A DNA stretch of 64,000 nucleotides from Trifolium pratense (GCF_020283565.1 NC_060065.1:31422409-31486408); one strand, 5' to 3'. Positions 26,845-39,330 are shown, numbered from the stretch's first letter. Program-made: numbers and translations. Notes: generated by a model from the letters alone, not told the origin.

Positions 26845-28368
26845 TTACTTTACAAAATCATTCAGATCACAAATTCCAAGTCCCTCCCTCAATTTGCAAA
26901 AACTGTCAAACTTCAAAGGCTTGGTGAGGATGTCTGCCAATTGTTCTTCTGACCTGCAATGCACCAGCTCAATAACATTGTCCTTAGTGAGATCTCTAAG
27001 GAAATGATACCTGACATCAATATGTTTACTTCTACCATGCATAATAGGATTCTTAGAAAGCTTAATGGAAGAACTATTATCACAGTAGATCATAGTGCAT
27101 TCAGGTTGCTTCACTCTCAAGTAACTCAAAATATTCCTAAGCCATATTCCTTGACAAGCACATGATGCTGCTGATACAAACTCTGCTTCAGTTGTGGAAA
27201 GAGTCACTATAGGTTGTTTCTTAGAGGACCAGGAGATGGCACATGAACCAAGCATAAACACAAACCCACTAGTACTTTTCCTGTCATCTAGATCACCAGC
27301 ATAGTCTGAATCACTCCAGCCAATGAGCTTCAGATCCTCACTTGAACCAGCTCTGTACAAAATTCCTAATCCCAGTGTTCCTTTTAGATACCTTATGATC
27401 CTTTTTACAGCAATCACATGCATCTCAGTAGGCCTGTCCATGAATCTAGCTACCAAACATACAGAATAAGCAATGTCAGGTCTTGAAGCCAGCAAATACA
27501 TCAAACACCCTACCATTTGCTTATATGTAGTACCATCAGCTATTCTTTCATTTGCATCTTTGACAAGCTTACACCCAGGCACTATTGGATTAGTAACTTT
27601 GTTGCAGCTCTCCATTCCAAATCTAACCAAAATCTCAGCAATGTATCTCTGTTGATGCATAAAAATACCATCACTGCTTTGAATTACTTCAACTCCAAGG
27701 AAATATCTCATCTTGCCCAAATCTGTCATAGCAAATCTACCTTTCATGGAGCTTTTGAAGTCTTCTATTAGATTGACATCATTTCCAGTGAAAATTAAGT
27801 CATCTACATAGAGACTAACAATGAGTATCTCATCCTTCTTTCCATATTTAACAAACAAAGTGTGCTCATAGGGACATTTCACAAATTTTTCAGAACTGAA
27901 ATAAGCTTCAATCTTACTATACCAAGCTCTAGGGGCTTGCTTCAATCCATACAGAGCCTTTTTCAATTTGTACACCATGTTCTTGCTGCCATTACTATAC
28001 CCCTCAGGTTGAACCACATATATGTCCTCAGTCAAATCTCCATGCAAAAAAGCACTCTTCACATCTAACTGAAACACATTCCATCTGTTGTTAGCTGCAA
28101 GAGCCAGTATAGCTCTGATTGTATCCCATCTAGCCACAGGTGCAAACACCTCATTGTAGTCAATGCCTTGTTTCTGAGTGTAGCCTTTAGCCACCAACCT
28201 TGCTTTGTACTTTTCAATCTCACCCTTTTCATTAAATTTTGTTTTAAAGATCCATTTCACACCAATGGCATTGCATCCATCTGGTAACAAAGTGAGCTCC
28301 CAGGTGTTGTTTCTTTTGATTGAATCCATCTCAGCATCCATAGCAGCCCTCCAAACATCAAGTTTCAT
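26845..28368 (-). pseudogene. copia pol, reverse transcriptase and RNase H part
   Basis: The 507-codon frame starts MKLDVWRAAMDAEM. It shows the RT core (VKWIFKTKFN near 38-47, LDVKSAFLHG at 101-110, catalytic YVDD at 187-190) and RNase H (DSDYAGDLDDRKSTSG, STTEAEF, CDNSSSIKLSKN, SKHIDVRYHFLRDL, ADILTKPL), ending LNDFVK. The upstream part of this frame (HNLAIYSTGKDPNTYAEA) lies just before the ATG, showing that it should be continuous with the integrase frame but is displaced by an indel at about 28425-28455. Confidence 0.9.
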
Positions 28369-28412
28369 TGCTTCAGCATAAGTGTTGGGATCTTTACCAG
28401 TGCTATAGATGG

Positions 28413-30137
28413 CTAGATTATGAAGTTCTCTTTCTTCTTCTGCATCTCTTCAGTTACATATATGTCAAGACTCCTTGGTGGTTTTCTGATTCTAGGAGGA
28501 AGCTGTGTTACTCCATCACTATTATCTTCACTATCACTGGTGTTATTACTTATAATCATGTCATCATCTTCACTGTTGCCTGCTGCATTTACATCACCTT
28601 CATTGACTGGCTCAATTGGAATATCTTCATGAACTGAATCATCTTCTGCATCATCATTGGACCAGTCATCATTATATGTACTTTGTGTCTGTGATAGCTT
28701 GTTCCATTCCCATCCTTTTGACTCTTCAAACACAACATCTCTGCTAGTGATTATTTTCTTGTCAATTGGATCATAGAGTTTATAGGCCTTGGATACATCA
28801 CTTACTCCCAGCAAAACACATTTCTTGCTTTTGCTGTCAAGCTTCTTTCTCTGACTGTCAGGTATGTGAACATGAGCTAGACAACCAAACACTCTAAAGT
28901 GATTTACTGATGGTTTTCTACCACTCCAAGCCTCTTCAGGTGTCATGTCTTTAACACTAAAAGTAGGGCTCCTGTTCATAAGATATGTTGCCCAGTTGAC
29001 TGCTTCAGGCCAAAATGACTTAGGTACCTTTCTAGCACTGATCATACTTCTTACAATATTCAGAATGGTCCTATTCTTTCTTTCAGACACACCATTTTGC
29101 TGTGGTGTGTATGCAGCAGTCAATTGCCTCTTTATCCCTTCATTGCTGCAGAAATCATTGAATTCATTAGAGGTGTATTCTCCTCCTCTATCAGATCTAA
29201 GGCATAAGATAGGACAACCAGCTTCTTTTTCTACCAATGCTTTAAAACTTTTGAAAACTTCAAATGCAGCAGATTTCTCTTTTAACATGTAACACCAAGT
29301 CTTTCTACTAAAGTCATCTGTGAATGTCATAAAATACCTGCATCCACCATTGGATTGAGGTGATATAGGCCCACAGATGTCAGAGTGAATGAGCTCAAGC
29401 TTCACACTAGCTCTCCAATTGGCTTGTTTAGGGATGATATCTCTGTGTTGCTTACCAGTCAAGCAATCACTACAATTCTCATCAGAGTCTTCTAGCTCAG
29501 GTAGACCTCTCACCATTTGCTTCTTAGACAAGGTATTGAGCCCTTTAAAACTCAAGTGGCCATATCTATCATGCCATAGCTGGGTGCTTTCTTGCTTGGC
29601 AGTTTGCAGACACATAGGCATTATAACAGGTGCAGAGATCACATACATTCTATTCTTAGACATGTGTGAAGTGAACAATAAGCCTCTATCATCATGATAC
29701 ACCTTACATTCATCATTCTTAAACACCACTGAAACTTGTTTTTGCTGTATCTGACCAATACTCAGAAGATTGGTCTTCAAACCAGGCACATAATATACAT
29801 TGCTAATCACATGAACAATGTTATTAATGCTGAGTTTGATGTTGCCTTTCCCTTTCACAGGCATCTTTGAATCATCCCCCAACTTCACAGAGTCACTATA
29901 ACTATCATCAAAATTAAACAGCCATTCTTTGTGTCCTATCATATGATTACTACAACCAGAATCTAGAAACCAATTTTCAGATTTTCCAATTGTATCAGAG
30001 AATTGCTGTTCAGTTTTAGCCATAAGCAATAATTCTTCATTACCATCATAAAATTCAGCATAGTTGGCATTACCTTCCCAATCTGGACATTCAGATTGAT
30101 AGTGACCTAGCTTGTGACAGTTGTAGCATTCAACCAT
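28413..30137 (-). pseudogene. copia zinc knuckle, protease and integrase part
   Basis: The 574-codon frame has a CCHC knuckle at residues 4-17 (CYNCHKLGHYQSEC), an aspartic protease with DSG at 59-61, a GAG-pre-integrase region (LWHDRYGHLSF), and an integrase core with the D..D..E triad (HSDICGP, RSDRGGEY, GVSERKNR). It ends at a premature stop after KKKENFII because of the frameshift before the RT. The knuckle, normally part of gag, sits in this frame and not in the gag frame. Confidence 0.9.
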
Positions 30138-30664
30138 CTCTTTGCTTTGTCTACCTCTTCCTCGACCTCTATTGGAATGGATCTCAGGATCTTTTCAACA
30201 ATTGCAACTTCTTGCAATCTTTCACCTTGTGCAGACATTCTATTTGCAATAGCTAGGGTTCTTGAAAAGTAATCTTCCACAGATTCTCCTTCCTTCATTT
30301 CAAGAACCTCAAACTCTCTCTTCAGAGCTTGCAGCTGAGCTCTCTTTACCTTTGTAGAACCTTGATACTTTCTTCTCATCGCATCCCAAATACTTTTGGA
30401 GGAATTACGATCAAGAATCGTATCAAGAATGGAACGATCGATCGATTGAAACAAGTAATTCTTCACCTTCAAATCCTTCAGCTTGCTAGCATTAGCAGCT
30501 TGAATTTCTTCAGCTGTGGCGTTTGCAGGTGCCACCGTGACTCCATCTTCAATTGAGGACCAAAGTTCTTTGGAACGAATGAGATTCTCCATGAGCATTG
30601 ACCAATGGTCATAATGTCCATCAAACTTTGGAACACGAGACTGTGAGTGTTTGGATTCATCCAT
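30107..30664 (-). pseudogene. copia gag, truncated by an internal deletion
   Basis: The 185-codon frame starts MDESKHSQSRVPKF and has the usual copia capsid text (LKVKNYLFQSID, SIWDAMRRKYQGS, MKEGESVEDYFSRTLAIANR). After VEKILRS it departs from family text and ends WLNATTVTS. In the next frame the same DNA reads NRGRGRGRQSKEMVECYNC. A deletion of the late capsid part, changing the frame near 30165-30190, is the simplest explanation. It overlaps the next frame by 31 nt. Confidence 0.85.
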
Positions 30665-30813
30665 TAATTGATCAAGGAAGAAGCTTGAAGAAGAAGCTTG
30701 AAGATGAAGAAGAAGCTCGCGCGAAAAAAAAACGGTTATAACGGTTTTCTTGAGAAAACTGCAGTTTTCTCTCTTTTCTCAGGTTTGAGATCTTTTAGGC
30801 TCTAGATACCACT

Positions 30814-31032
30814 TGTTAATTGCAAAGTGGAATCTCTCATCTTATTCATCATAGGCAATGCCTTATATAGGCTTATTTACAACTCAATTGTTTAGACTAG
30901 CAAATTGGCCAAGCCAAGCCCAAGCCCAACAGCAGGCCAGGCCAGCCTTGCGCGCGCGCCTGCAACATGCTGCTTGCTGCACAAGCCAAGCCACACACCA
31001 CTAAGCCTAAGCACATAAGCCTATTCCTAACA
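30814..31032 (-). repeat. 5' LTR of the copia element
   Basis: 219 bp, the upstream LTR in element orientation, carrying its promoter. It is identical to 26590-26808 except for one base. It is directly followed by the primer-binding site (30813 downward) and by gag at 30664. Confidence 0.97.
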
Positions 31033-31448
31033 TGGAGTACTCCTTTATAAGCAATGTTTATAAAATAAATAAAAAATTTAAACACACTCAATCATTTGTG
31101 GATTAATTTGCACATAAATAATTACTTATGTAACCCATTAATTTATGCCAAAGAAAGTCTGAAACAAGAAATAGAAAATTGAATATAAACACAACTTAAA
31201 AAAAGACTTCATGCATATTTAAATTAATGATGATATTGATGAAATTAGCACTTTAAAGTTTCAATAAAATCAATGTATGACCGTGATTTTATCAAACTTT
31301 ATCGTTAATTCAAATATACAAATAGTTTCACTCACAAAGCACCACACCTAATAACTATATGACACATGCCATGAATATGCCTAGTTATATCTTCTTTATT
31401 AGTACTTTTTCATTCACTACATTTCAAGTGTAGGGACCCCTAATATAA

Positions 31449-34400
31449 TTAAAACGAGCTAGACATGCCCTCTTCTGATTCTCCAGAAGCCACAGTGATA
31501 AGACCAAGTTTAGCAAATTCTTTGTTGACAAAGTTGCAATGTTTTCTAATCTCTCCATTGTTCCCAGTAATGACACCAATGTTTCCCATTTTAATAATTG
31601 CAGTCTCAAAGCTCTCAAAGAAAGCATTTTTATCGGCACTAAACTTGTTGACAATGCTAATGGTATCAGCACCAGATGTTGAGAAAAGCTCTTGGTCACT
31701 TTGAAGCAAACCCTTTTTACCTTGAAGATTTGAGTAGTAGTTCTTGTCAAATTTATCGGGAGTGGTTGGGTCAAAATTGGCGAGGTTGTTTGTTGATCCA
31801 CCGTTAGGACATATTTTGCGCAATTCTTGTAAATAAGTTGTGTTAAGAGTTGGATCAGGCTTTCCTGTACTGCTAAAGTTGTACAATCGATCAACGAATA
31901 AAGAGCAGTGAGATCTTCCAAATGTATGAGCACCTATAGTTGAAACATATTTATTATAATGGTCAACACATAACACATGCAGAACGGAAAAGTGTGGAAA
32001 CCCGTAGGTGATCCAACTTGGATACACACATAAAATGTTCTCACAGTCGAACTACTAGGTTGTAACAACAAAGACAGTCATATTTATTAAACATTTTATA
32101 CCTGAAAGAGCCACTAGATCAGTTGTGTCGAGGCCTTGATCTTTAAATTTAGATTTAAGTATATCCAATGAGTGGAAAGGAGCTGGAAGAGCTGTATTAG
32201 CAAGTGATTGGTTAGCTGTTAAACCATCCCTTCTTCCTAAGGGAACTTTCCAATTAGGACCATCTGCCTGTCAATACATACTAGCATTAATTACATAATC
32301 ACTTATCAAAATGAAAGATTTTCATAATAGAGATTGAGGTGTACCAGAATAGATGATATTTGTGCAGAAAGGGCAAGAATATCAGCACAAGAAACTGTGT
32401 CTGGACATTCTTTTTCCACTGCTGTTTTGATTCTGTTCACAACATCCAAACCTCTTAAGGAATTGATATTTGGAAAAGCTTCTTGCTCTGTTATGACAGT
32501 GTCACTTTTGTTCAGCAAAACAGATGCATCACAACCCTGTTACGAACATAGATTAATTACATAATGTAAATATTAAATTAGTAGGGACATCACATTTTTA
32601 TGCAGAAGTTGGGGTTTCAACTCTAAACACTCCACTTATTCACTTTTAAAAGGTAAAATTCTAGTCATAGATCACTTGACAAAAAAAAAAAACATAACTT
32701 AAAGAAAATAAAATGATCAACAAAAATTAGTGACTGAAAAATTAAATTTCTCTAACAAAATTTAGCTACAAAATCATAGTCAAATTCGTTTTTACTCACT
32801 AAATTTTTCTAATTAATATTTGTGTTATTTTTTTTTTGGTACATATATTTGTATTATGGGTAAATGATCATTTACCCCCCTGCAAAATAAGCAAATTTTC
32901 GTTTACCCCCCTATGCAGATTTTTTTTTTGTTTACCCCCCTGCAAAAAATAGATTCACTCATTTTGCCCCCCGTGTGTACAGCAGGACATGTGAATGTGC
33001 AAATCTGCTGACATGGCTTGTACACGTGGAAAAAATAATTAATATTTATTTTTTAAATTCCACGTCAGATAATATATTTTTTTAAAAAAAAATTCCTACA
33101 AAATAAAAAAACGGATTTTCTTTTTTTTTCCCAAAAAAATCCTACAAATAAATTTTTTTTCCTACAAAATTTTTTAAAACATTTCCTGCAAAAAAGTAAT
33201 TTTTTTTCCTACAAAGAATTTAAAAAAATTTGCAACAAAAAAAATGAATTTTCTTATTTTGCTCCCAAAATAAATATTTACTCCAAAATAAAGTTTATTT
33301 TCAAAATAAAAACTTTAAAGATTTATTTTCAAATCTTTTTGAATTAAAAAAACATGATCTTTATTTTTTAAAAACAAAACATTATTCGTATTTTCCTCTT
33401 ATACCAAAATCATTTGTCCTAAAACTAGAAAAATAGAAGGAAGCAGAAGACAATAACGAAGTAGAAGACGATTCCGGTGATTGAAGAAGATGACGACGAA
33501 TATGATAACGACGGTGGAAGCAAACCGGCGAAGATTCTGTTTTTTTTAAATAAAAAAGATTTGAAAATAATTTTTTAATATCTTTATTTTGAAAATAAAC
33601 TTTATTTGGGAGAAAAATATGAAAATTCGTTTTTTTTATTTTAGGAAAAAAATAATAATTTTGTACGAAAAAAACTATTTGTAGGGAAAAAAAAATTATT
33701 TGTAGGATTTTCTTTTTATTTTGGAAAAAAAATTCGTTTTATTAATTTTGTAGGAAAAAACATTTAAATTTTTTTTTTGAAAAAAATATTATCTGACGTG
33801 GAAGTTAAAAATAAATATAAATGTTTTTTCCACGTGTACAAGCCACGTCAGCAAATTTGCACAATCACATGTCCTGCTGTACACACAGGGGGCAAAATGA
33901 GTGAATCTATTTTTTGCAGGGAGGTAAACAGAAAAAAAATCTGCATAGGGGGGTAAACGAAAATTTACTTATTTTGCAGGGGGGTAAATGATCATTTACC
34001 CTTGTATTATTTTAGCAGTGTGTTGTTTGAACTTTAAAATAATAAGTAGAAGAAACCAAAAACCAAAAAGACTTTACGATAGAATTTGAGAAATATTTTC
34101 GTTGATGCGTTTATCTGATGGTATGTTAGACACTCATCATAATCAAGTGATTGAATTCAAGTGGATAATAAACTTTTTAGGATAAATTGTTCAGCTCCAG
34201 TTCAATTTTAAGAAGAAATATTTATATAGGTCATTCTTTATTTATTTTGCAATCGAATATTAAATTATTAATTAGAACCCTTTTCTCAAAAAATAAAAAT
34301 AAAAATGACACGCATCATAACATATATTTATGGACTACAGCTGTGCTTGTGAGTAAACATATTTACCCCTTTAGGTGTGGCCCAATTCAAATGAATGATT

Positions 34401-34994
34401 TTTTATTTATTTATTTATTTATTTATTGACCGGAAATGAATGATTTTTTATATAGTAGCCTCTCACTCAATAGCAATATCTTGTACTTGACATTACATTA
34501 TGAACTAATTTGATTTTGTCAATGAAATTTTCTATATTTAAACATCAAAAAACATATCTAACCTTATAAATTAATCCTAATTAGATATGTTAAGTTGAAG
34601 TACTCGACTAAAGAACACAGACACTAAACCTAACACTAACATGTCAATACCAATATAACTATTATATATTTGTGAGTGCCAGTGGTGTTATTGTCAGATC
34701 GAACATATCTTCGATCCAAAATGTTACTAATGGAGAAAGAATGAATATAGAGAGTATATTATATATACATACCAAAACAAAGCAGTCATGGAAGTGAAGT
34801 CTAACAAGACTAGCAAGCATACGAGGATCAGTCTTAGAAACGTTTCTTATGACTTCACGAACAATGGAATGGACTTTAGGACAAGTGTTTTTGTAAAAGG
34901 AAGGGTCAAGCTGTGCATCTGAGGAGAAGGGTAACCCTCCAAGCACAACAACTATGCAGCATAGAGCTGTTAATGTTAGACCAAAGGAGTTCAT
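31449..34994 (-). CDS. Secreted class III peroxidase C (four exons, intact, long first intron)
   Basis: Exons are 34994-34773, 32536-32345, 32267-32102 and 31933-31449, giving 354 residues. Introns are 2236, 77 and 168 bp; the first holds a 1144 bp foldback transposon (32858-34001). Signal peptide ends near Ala27 (FSSDA|QLDP). Arg65 and His69 lie in RLHFHDCFV. The next residue, at the exon border, is Leu (GTT TTG|GTATGT) where the others have Gln. [23 protein letters not shown] and proximal His196 in [11 protein letters not shown] are present. The tail ends EEGMSSSF, and the last 46 residues equal gene A. It looks functional if intron 1 is spliced efficiently. Confidence 0.94.
32858..34001. 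mobile_element. MULE-type foldback element in intron 1 of gene C
   Basis: It begins GGGTAAATGATCATTTACCC and ends with the same palindromic word. The arms (about 32858-33100 and 33770-34001) are inverted copies, with words such as TTTACCCCCCTGCAAAA and CATGTCCTGCTGTACAC. A perfect 9 bp duplication, TTGTATTAT, lies at 32849-32857 and 34002-34010; 9 bp with long TIRs is the Mutator pattern. The centre holds a GC-richer patch (33420-33540) that may be captured sequence but gives no recognisable protein. The transcript could form a long hairpin. Confidence 0.92.
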
Positions 34995-35037
34995 TTTGAT
35001 GTTGTTTGTGAGTGTGACTAAGCATAAACCAAGCCTT

Positions 35038-35045
35038 TATTTATA
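35038..35045 (-). promoter_or_regulatory. Probable TATA box of gene C
   Basis: The minus strand reads CCTATAAATAAAGGC about 45 bp before the ATG at 34994, the core shared with D, E and F. Confidence 0.7.
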
Positions 35046-35916
35046 GGCTATAAAATTATATTTTAATGGCCATGACTTGTAAAGTTTGAGTTTGCAAATT
35101 GCAATAGTATGGCAACAATCTTTTTTTTTTGTCTGCGCTCAATTTTGTCATCTCATCCAAATTATGTTAAGTTTTTGTGAACTTAATTTGAGTTCCATAT
35201 ATAAACTCTGAAAATATAGCAAAGTTCAAATGTATGAGAAGAATTCTTTGCAATCTTATCTAAGTTACTTCCTTTGTTTCATTTTTTCTTTTGGTAAAAT
35301 TCCTCTGTTTCGTATTATAACTTTATAAGTATTATGTTTAGAGCATTTATTTGTTTCATCATATTATTTGACATTTGATATACATATATTACTAAAGTAT
35401 TAATCATTTATTTTAATAATATATACCTTATTATTATATCTCAATTATTAATAAATGAAACTTCTTTTATCATAGTAAAAATGGGAGAGGTAAATAAAAA
35501 ATAAGTTATATTTGGAGACACTCGATAAAAGCTATGTTTGGTTAAAGCGAGAGGGAAAGGGAAAAAAGAAAAGGAAATTTTTTAAAATCTTTGCATTTGT
35601 GTTTAGGAGGAGATGTGTTTTTGTTTTCCGTGAGATAAAAGAAAGATTTAAATGGAGAAAAAAATATATAAAATTACCTTTCTTTTTTTACATTTGTTAT
35701 ATTTAAGATCACATTGAATAATATGATATTTATGTCGTAAAAATTAAGAAATTGAATTTAAGTGGTTGATGAGCTCTCATATGATGAATTGTTTGGAATA
35801 ATTCAAATTTAATTTTTGGTGAGAATAAATTTTTAACTAAATTTTATTTATCTCGTGGCTGAACTTTAAATTAATAGGACATTTTTTTACATTAAAAACA
35901 TGATGGTTAATAAAAA
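35046..35916. other. Upstream region of gene C, no further feature
   Basis: AT-rich and presumably promoter sequence. I see no other gene or clear repeat. Confidence 0.5.
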
Positions 35917-36042
35917 CAAATTTTTGAATAAGTTAAATTAGTTCATCCAAATTGACACAAAAAAGAATCGAACCCAAAACTTTAAGGAGAAGCATACTCT
36001 CAGATCTCAATCTAATACCACCAAACCAACTGAAGTGGATTG
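35917..36042 (-). mobile_element. tRNA-derived SINE, copy 1
   Basis: Flanked by the 13 bp duplication TGGTTAATAAAAA (35904-35916 and 36043-36055). On the minus strand it has a box A-like start (CAGTTGGTTTGGTGGTATTA), a box B (GGGTTCGATTC), and a T/A-rich tail after GTGTCAATTTG. The copies at 61276-61388 and 63231-63340 have the same layout. Confidence 0.8.
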
Positions 36043-36055
36043 TGGTTAATAAAAA

Positions 36056-37844
36056 ATTAAAACACATATCATCTCCATTTAAAATCCCTCCTCTTTTAGA
36101 TTGAGGGACAATTTCCGATTTTGTTTCATTCATTTTCTTACTCTCTCTTCTCCAAATAATCCAACCAAACAACTCAAATTTAATAAAATCATTTAAACCA
36201 AAGACACCCAAAAAGATAAATCTGAAAACGATTTCAATTTTAAACTACAAAATTATAACTTCAAGTTACAGCTAACTTATATACAAAATCTATGTATATC
36301 TATTAACAAAATCATCAATATTATATTAAAAATTGAAATTGAAATTCAATAAAACAAATTTTTTTAAATCCATTGGAGCCAAGTGAAATTAAATTTTATT
36401 TAAATTAATTAATTAAATAATGTATTTCATACCCTTTAAATTGCAAGTGCCAAGTGGTATGTGTGGACCCATATTAAAGTTTAGCCAACCACAATTGACA
36501 ATTGACATCGACATAATTGTCCTCCGATGAAATCCATTGTATCAAAATTCAAAACCAAAAAAAAAAAAAAAGTAAGTTGAACCTACACGTGGGCGGCACG
36601 ACCCAAATTTGTACGTAATTTTTTTTAAAAAATTTACATTTTAAAAGTAGTCGTAATTTATTTACTTTAAATGGCATGGTGGGAAGTATAAAATTTAACA
36701 AAGCATACGTGTTGCTTTAGAATAAGACGTTCTTTCCAAAGCTCGGACACAAAGTTGCAAGTTGCATTGGTCCCTTGTTAGAGATAATATTAGTATACTT
36801 TTAGAAAATAATGAACATAGTATTAATTAGGATGAATTGAAAATGTTATTTATTTTAAGACAATTATTTTTGTTATGGTGACATTTTTATTTAAAAAATG
36901 ACGAAGCTATAATTTCTCGAGATATTCTTTTTTAGTACTTTCTCCGACATTATTTATAAGCAAAAATCAACAAAATATTTTGCTCTTAAATATAAGCAAA
37001 AGTTACTAAAATCAATTTCTTTTAATGCAATTCTTTCAAAAGTACCCGTTCTATTTTTTAACATGATTTTAGAGTCCCGATTCATATTTAATATTATATT
37101 GTTATGTTATTTTAAGAATTTCAATAAAAATATCATATAAAATTAAGATAAAAATAATACTCTTTAATAAATGTCCAAAAAAGAATTTTTACTTACAAAC
37201 GAGACCGGAGTAATATGGGATATCTTCTTTTTTGCCATTATTTGTTCAACTGTTTGAAGCCATCATTGTCGATCACCTTTAAAGATTAGGTAGAGTCATC
37301 TAAACAAAGTCAAGTCAAGCATATCTTGGTGATATAACCATTTAAAACAAAGCATATTTCGGTGACACAACCGTCCAAATAAAGTAAAACAAGCTAAGCA
37401 CCGTGTGGTAAAATGTGTCAGTAAATTTATCTCAATCATTAGAAATATTATATGGGTCTTGCTAACTAGTGCCTTCGGGACACTCTTTAAGTATTCTATT
37501 AAAAGAAATTTTTTATTTAAAAAATTAAACACTCTAATTTCCAATGTGTTGACTTTACGTATTTCCATAAAAATTCTATAAAAAACTTACTATTTAAGGA
37601 CTTAAAGAGTGCCCCGGAGGCACTATTTAGCATTTGCCATATTATATTATATATATGTTGGAATTTAAGTTCGAATTTTGGACATACCACTTTTTTATTT
37701 TAAGGATAAAATTTTTAACCACCATATTATATACTTCACACAAAAAAATATATAGATGTATCTATTGAACCAACTAATATAAATTCTAAACTAACTTAAA
37801 TTTTAAATTATTTATTTAATATATTTCTATCTTTTATTAGTGAT
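36056..37844. other. Spacer with MITE-like inverted repeats and a duplicated block
   Basis: No gene. 36938-37210 has weak Stowaway-like ends (CTTTCTCCG and, inverted, CTCCGGTCTCG) with TA on both sides. 37190-37440 parallels 47630-47880 (tcttggtgatataaccat), a block shared upstream of genes C and D. Confidence 0.5.
37461..37631. repeat. Foldback MITE-like inverted repeat
   Basis: The left end GCTAACTAGTGCCTTCGG and the reversed right end GCTAAATAGTGCCTCCGG are inverted repeats of about 32 bp with a 110 bp AT-rich centre. A related single end lies at 640-690. No target duplication was recognised. Confidence 0.65.
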
Positions 37845-38188
37845 TGTTATGAAGTTCTACATCGAATGTGAATTGGTGTGAACATGAGTTTATAAATAAA
37901 AAACAATTTTCACCTTACAAGCCGGTTTTGTAAGGATTGAATTATGTCCAACTCTCAATAATACTAAATTGGTATCAGAGTTTCTTCAAGATCCGCTGGG
38001 TCACCCACTATTGAGCCACCCACCATTTACCCACCGAGCCCAATATGTAGTGCTAGACGTGCAGAGGTGTGTCAAGAAATTTCACATCGGATGTGAGTTG
38101 AGCTGACTATGCATTTATAAGTAAGAGACAATTTTCACCTTACAAACTGATTTTATAGGGTTGAGTTAGACTCAACTACTGATTCTAA
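37845..38188 (+). mobile_element. TRIM (miniature LTR retrotransposon), copy 1
   Basis: Two related terminal segments (37845-37968 and 38070-38188) each contain a cacatcg-like word, TTTATAA, CACCTTACAA and GATTTTATAGGG-type text. A TGGTATCAGAG primer-binding site, the initiator-Met type, directly follows the first. The 100 bp interior codes for nothing. Same family as 43097-43456. No clear target duplication. Confidence 0.72.
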
Positions 38189-38328
38189 AAGAAATTATCC
38201 ATATCTATATATATAAATCCTAGATAGTTGTGGAATTGCATATCTAAACCCTAATTCATAAACTAATCAAAACCTTTTATTTAGCCACATCATCCACTTA
38301 CATCCATTTAATGTGGGGTACTAATTGT

Positions 38329-38438
<110 letters not shown>

Positions 38439-39328
38439 TTGTTGTTTTGGGTTATTATTCATTTTAATTTTTTTTCATTTTATTATTTTGTGTATTTTAT
38501 TGTTTTTTTCCAAAATAGTTAATGTTTTTGCTAATAATCTTTTGTCCAATCTTTGTGTATATAAGGAGTTGGTCGATTGTCAGGACTACTTCCTAATGTT
38601 AGTAAAAAATTAGATAAAATAAAATTTACTAATGGATGTTATGCCCTGTATGATTTTTATGATATTCGATTTTTGAGTATGAGTTAAGTTGATTTATCTT
38701 TGCTCCAATAAGTTTCAAATTAATATAAATGTCAAATTCGATAATGAAGTAGTTTTCTGGTAAGGGATAATGAAGTAGTTTATCCAACTCAGAATCCTCC
38801 AATGAAATTTATAATATAAAAAAACTTATGTTACAACATCAATTATTTTCCAAGGTTAATTATATGTTGTCATTTCCATAGTTAAAGAATGGATTAAAGA
38901 TATTGCTAACCAATGTTAACGAAGAAGATACCAAAGTAACTTCAAATGTTATGTATAAATAAGTTTTTTAAATGTATAAACACATATTTAACATCTATAT
39001 CACATTTAGATAACTTCTATTGTTACTATTATTTTGATAATACCTGTTGTTTCAATTTTAAATTTACTACTTATACAAATATTTTTTTGATAAAACAGCG
39101 CATAAGACCCGTGCATCGCAGGGTAAGTGTCTAGCTAGACTCCACTAATCTAACCCTAATCCACGTCAGCCACTTATATCCAATTAAACCACTCAGTAAT
39201 GCCACATCACTTCTACTTACATCATTGTCATCTCTATACATGCCTACATTTATATACCTATGACTTTTCATTATACACCCGGTCAACTAATAATAATAGT
39301 TTTTATTAAATTATACGCACTAATTAAT

Positions 39329-39330
<2 letters not shown>

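Larger units (their letters stand above)
26590..31032 (-). mobile_element. Ty1-copia LTR retrotransposon, complete but coding-defective
   Basis: A 4443 bp element with two 219 bp LTRs, flanked by the 5 bp duplication TGGAG (26585-26589 and 31033-31037). Order on the minus strand is LTR, primer-binding site, gag, protease, integrase, reverse transcriptase, RNase H, polypurine tract, LTR. Integrase before RT identifies copia. The primer site beside the 5' LTR reads TGGTATCTAGAGCC, close to the initiator-Met tRNA type but with one extra base. The polypurine tract is AAGGGAGGGTA (26809-26819 in complement). The LTRs differ at one position, so insertion is recent, yet gag and pol are broken by frame changes. 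It sits between genes B and C. Confidence 0.96.

Noticed and set aside
30107..30137. The gag/pol overlap as programmed frameshifting
   Set aside because: Copia elements normally use one frame; gag text stops abruptly at the overlap and the zinc knuckle is in the wrong frame, so a deletion explains it better.
35512..35706. Basic 64-residue open frame as a small gene
   Set aside because: Low-complexity Lys/Arg/Phe text from A/G-rich DNA, with no motif and no paralogue in the array.
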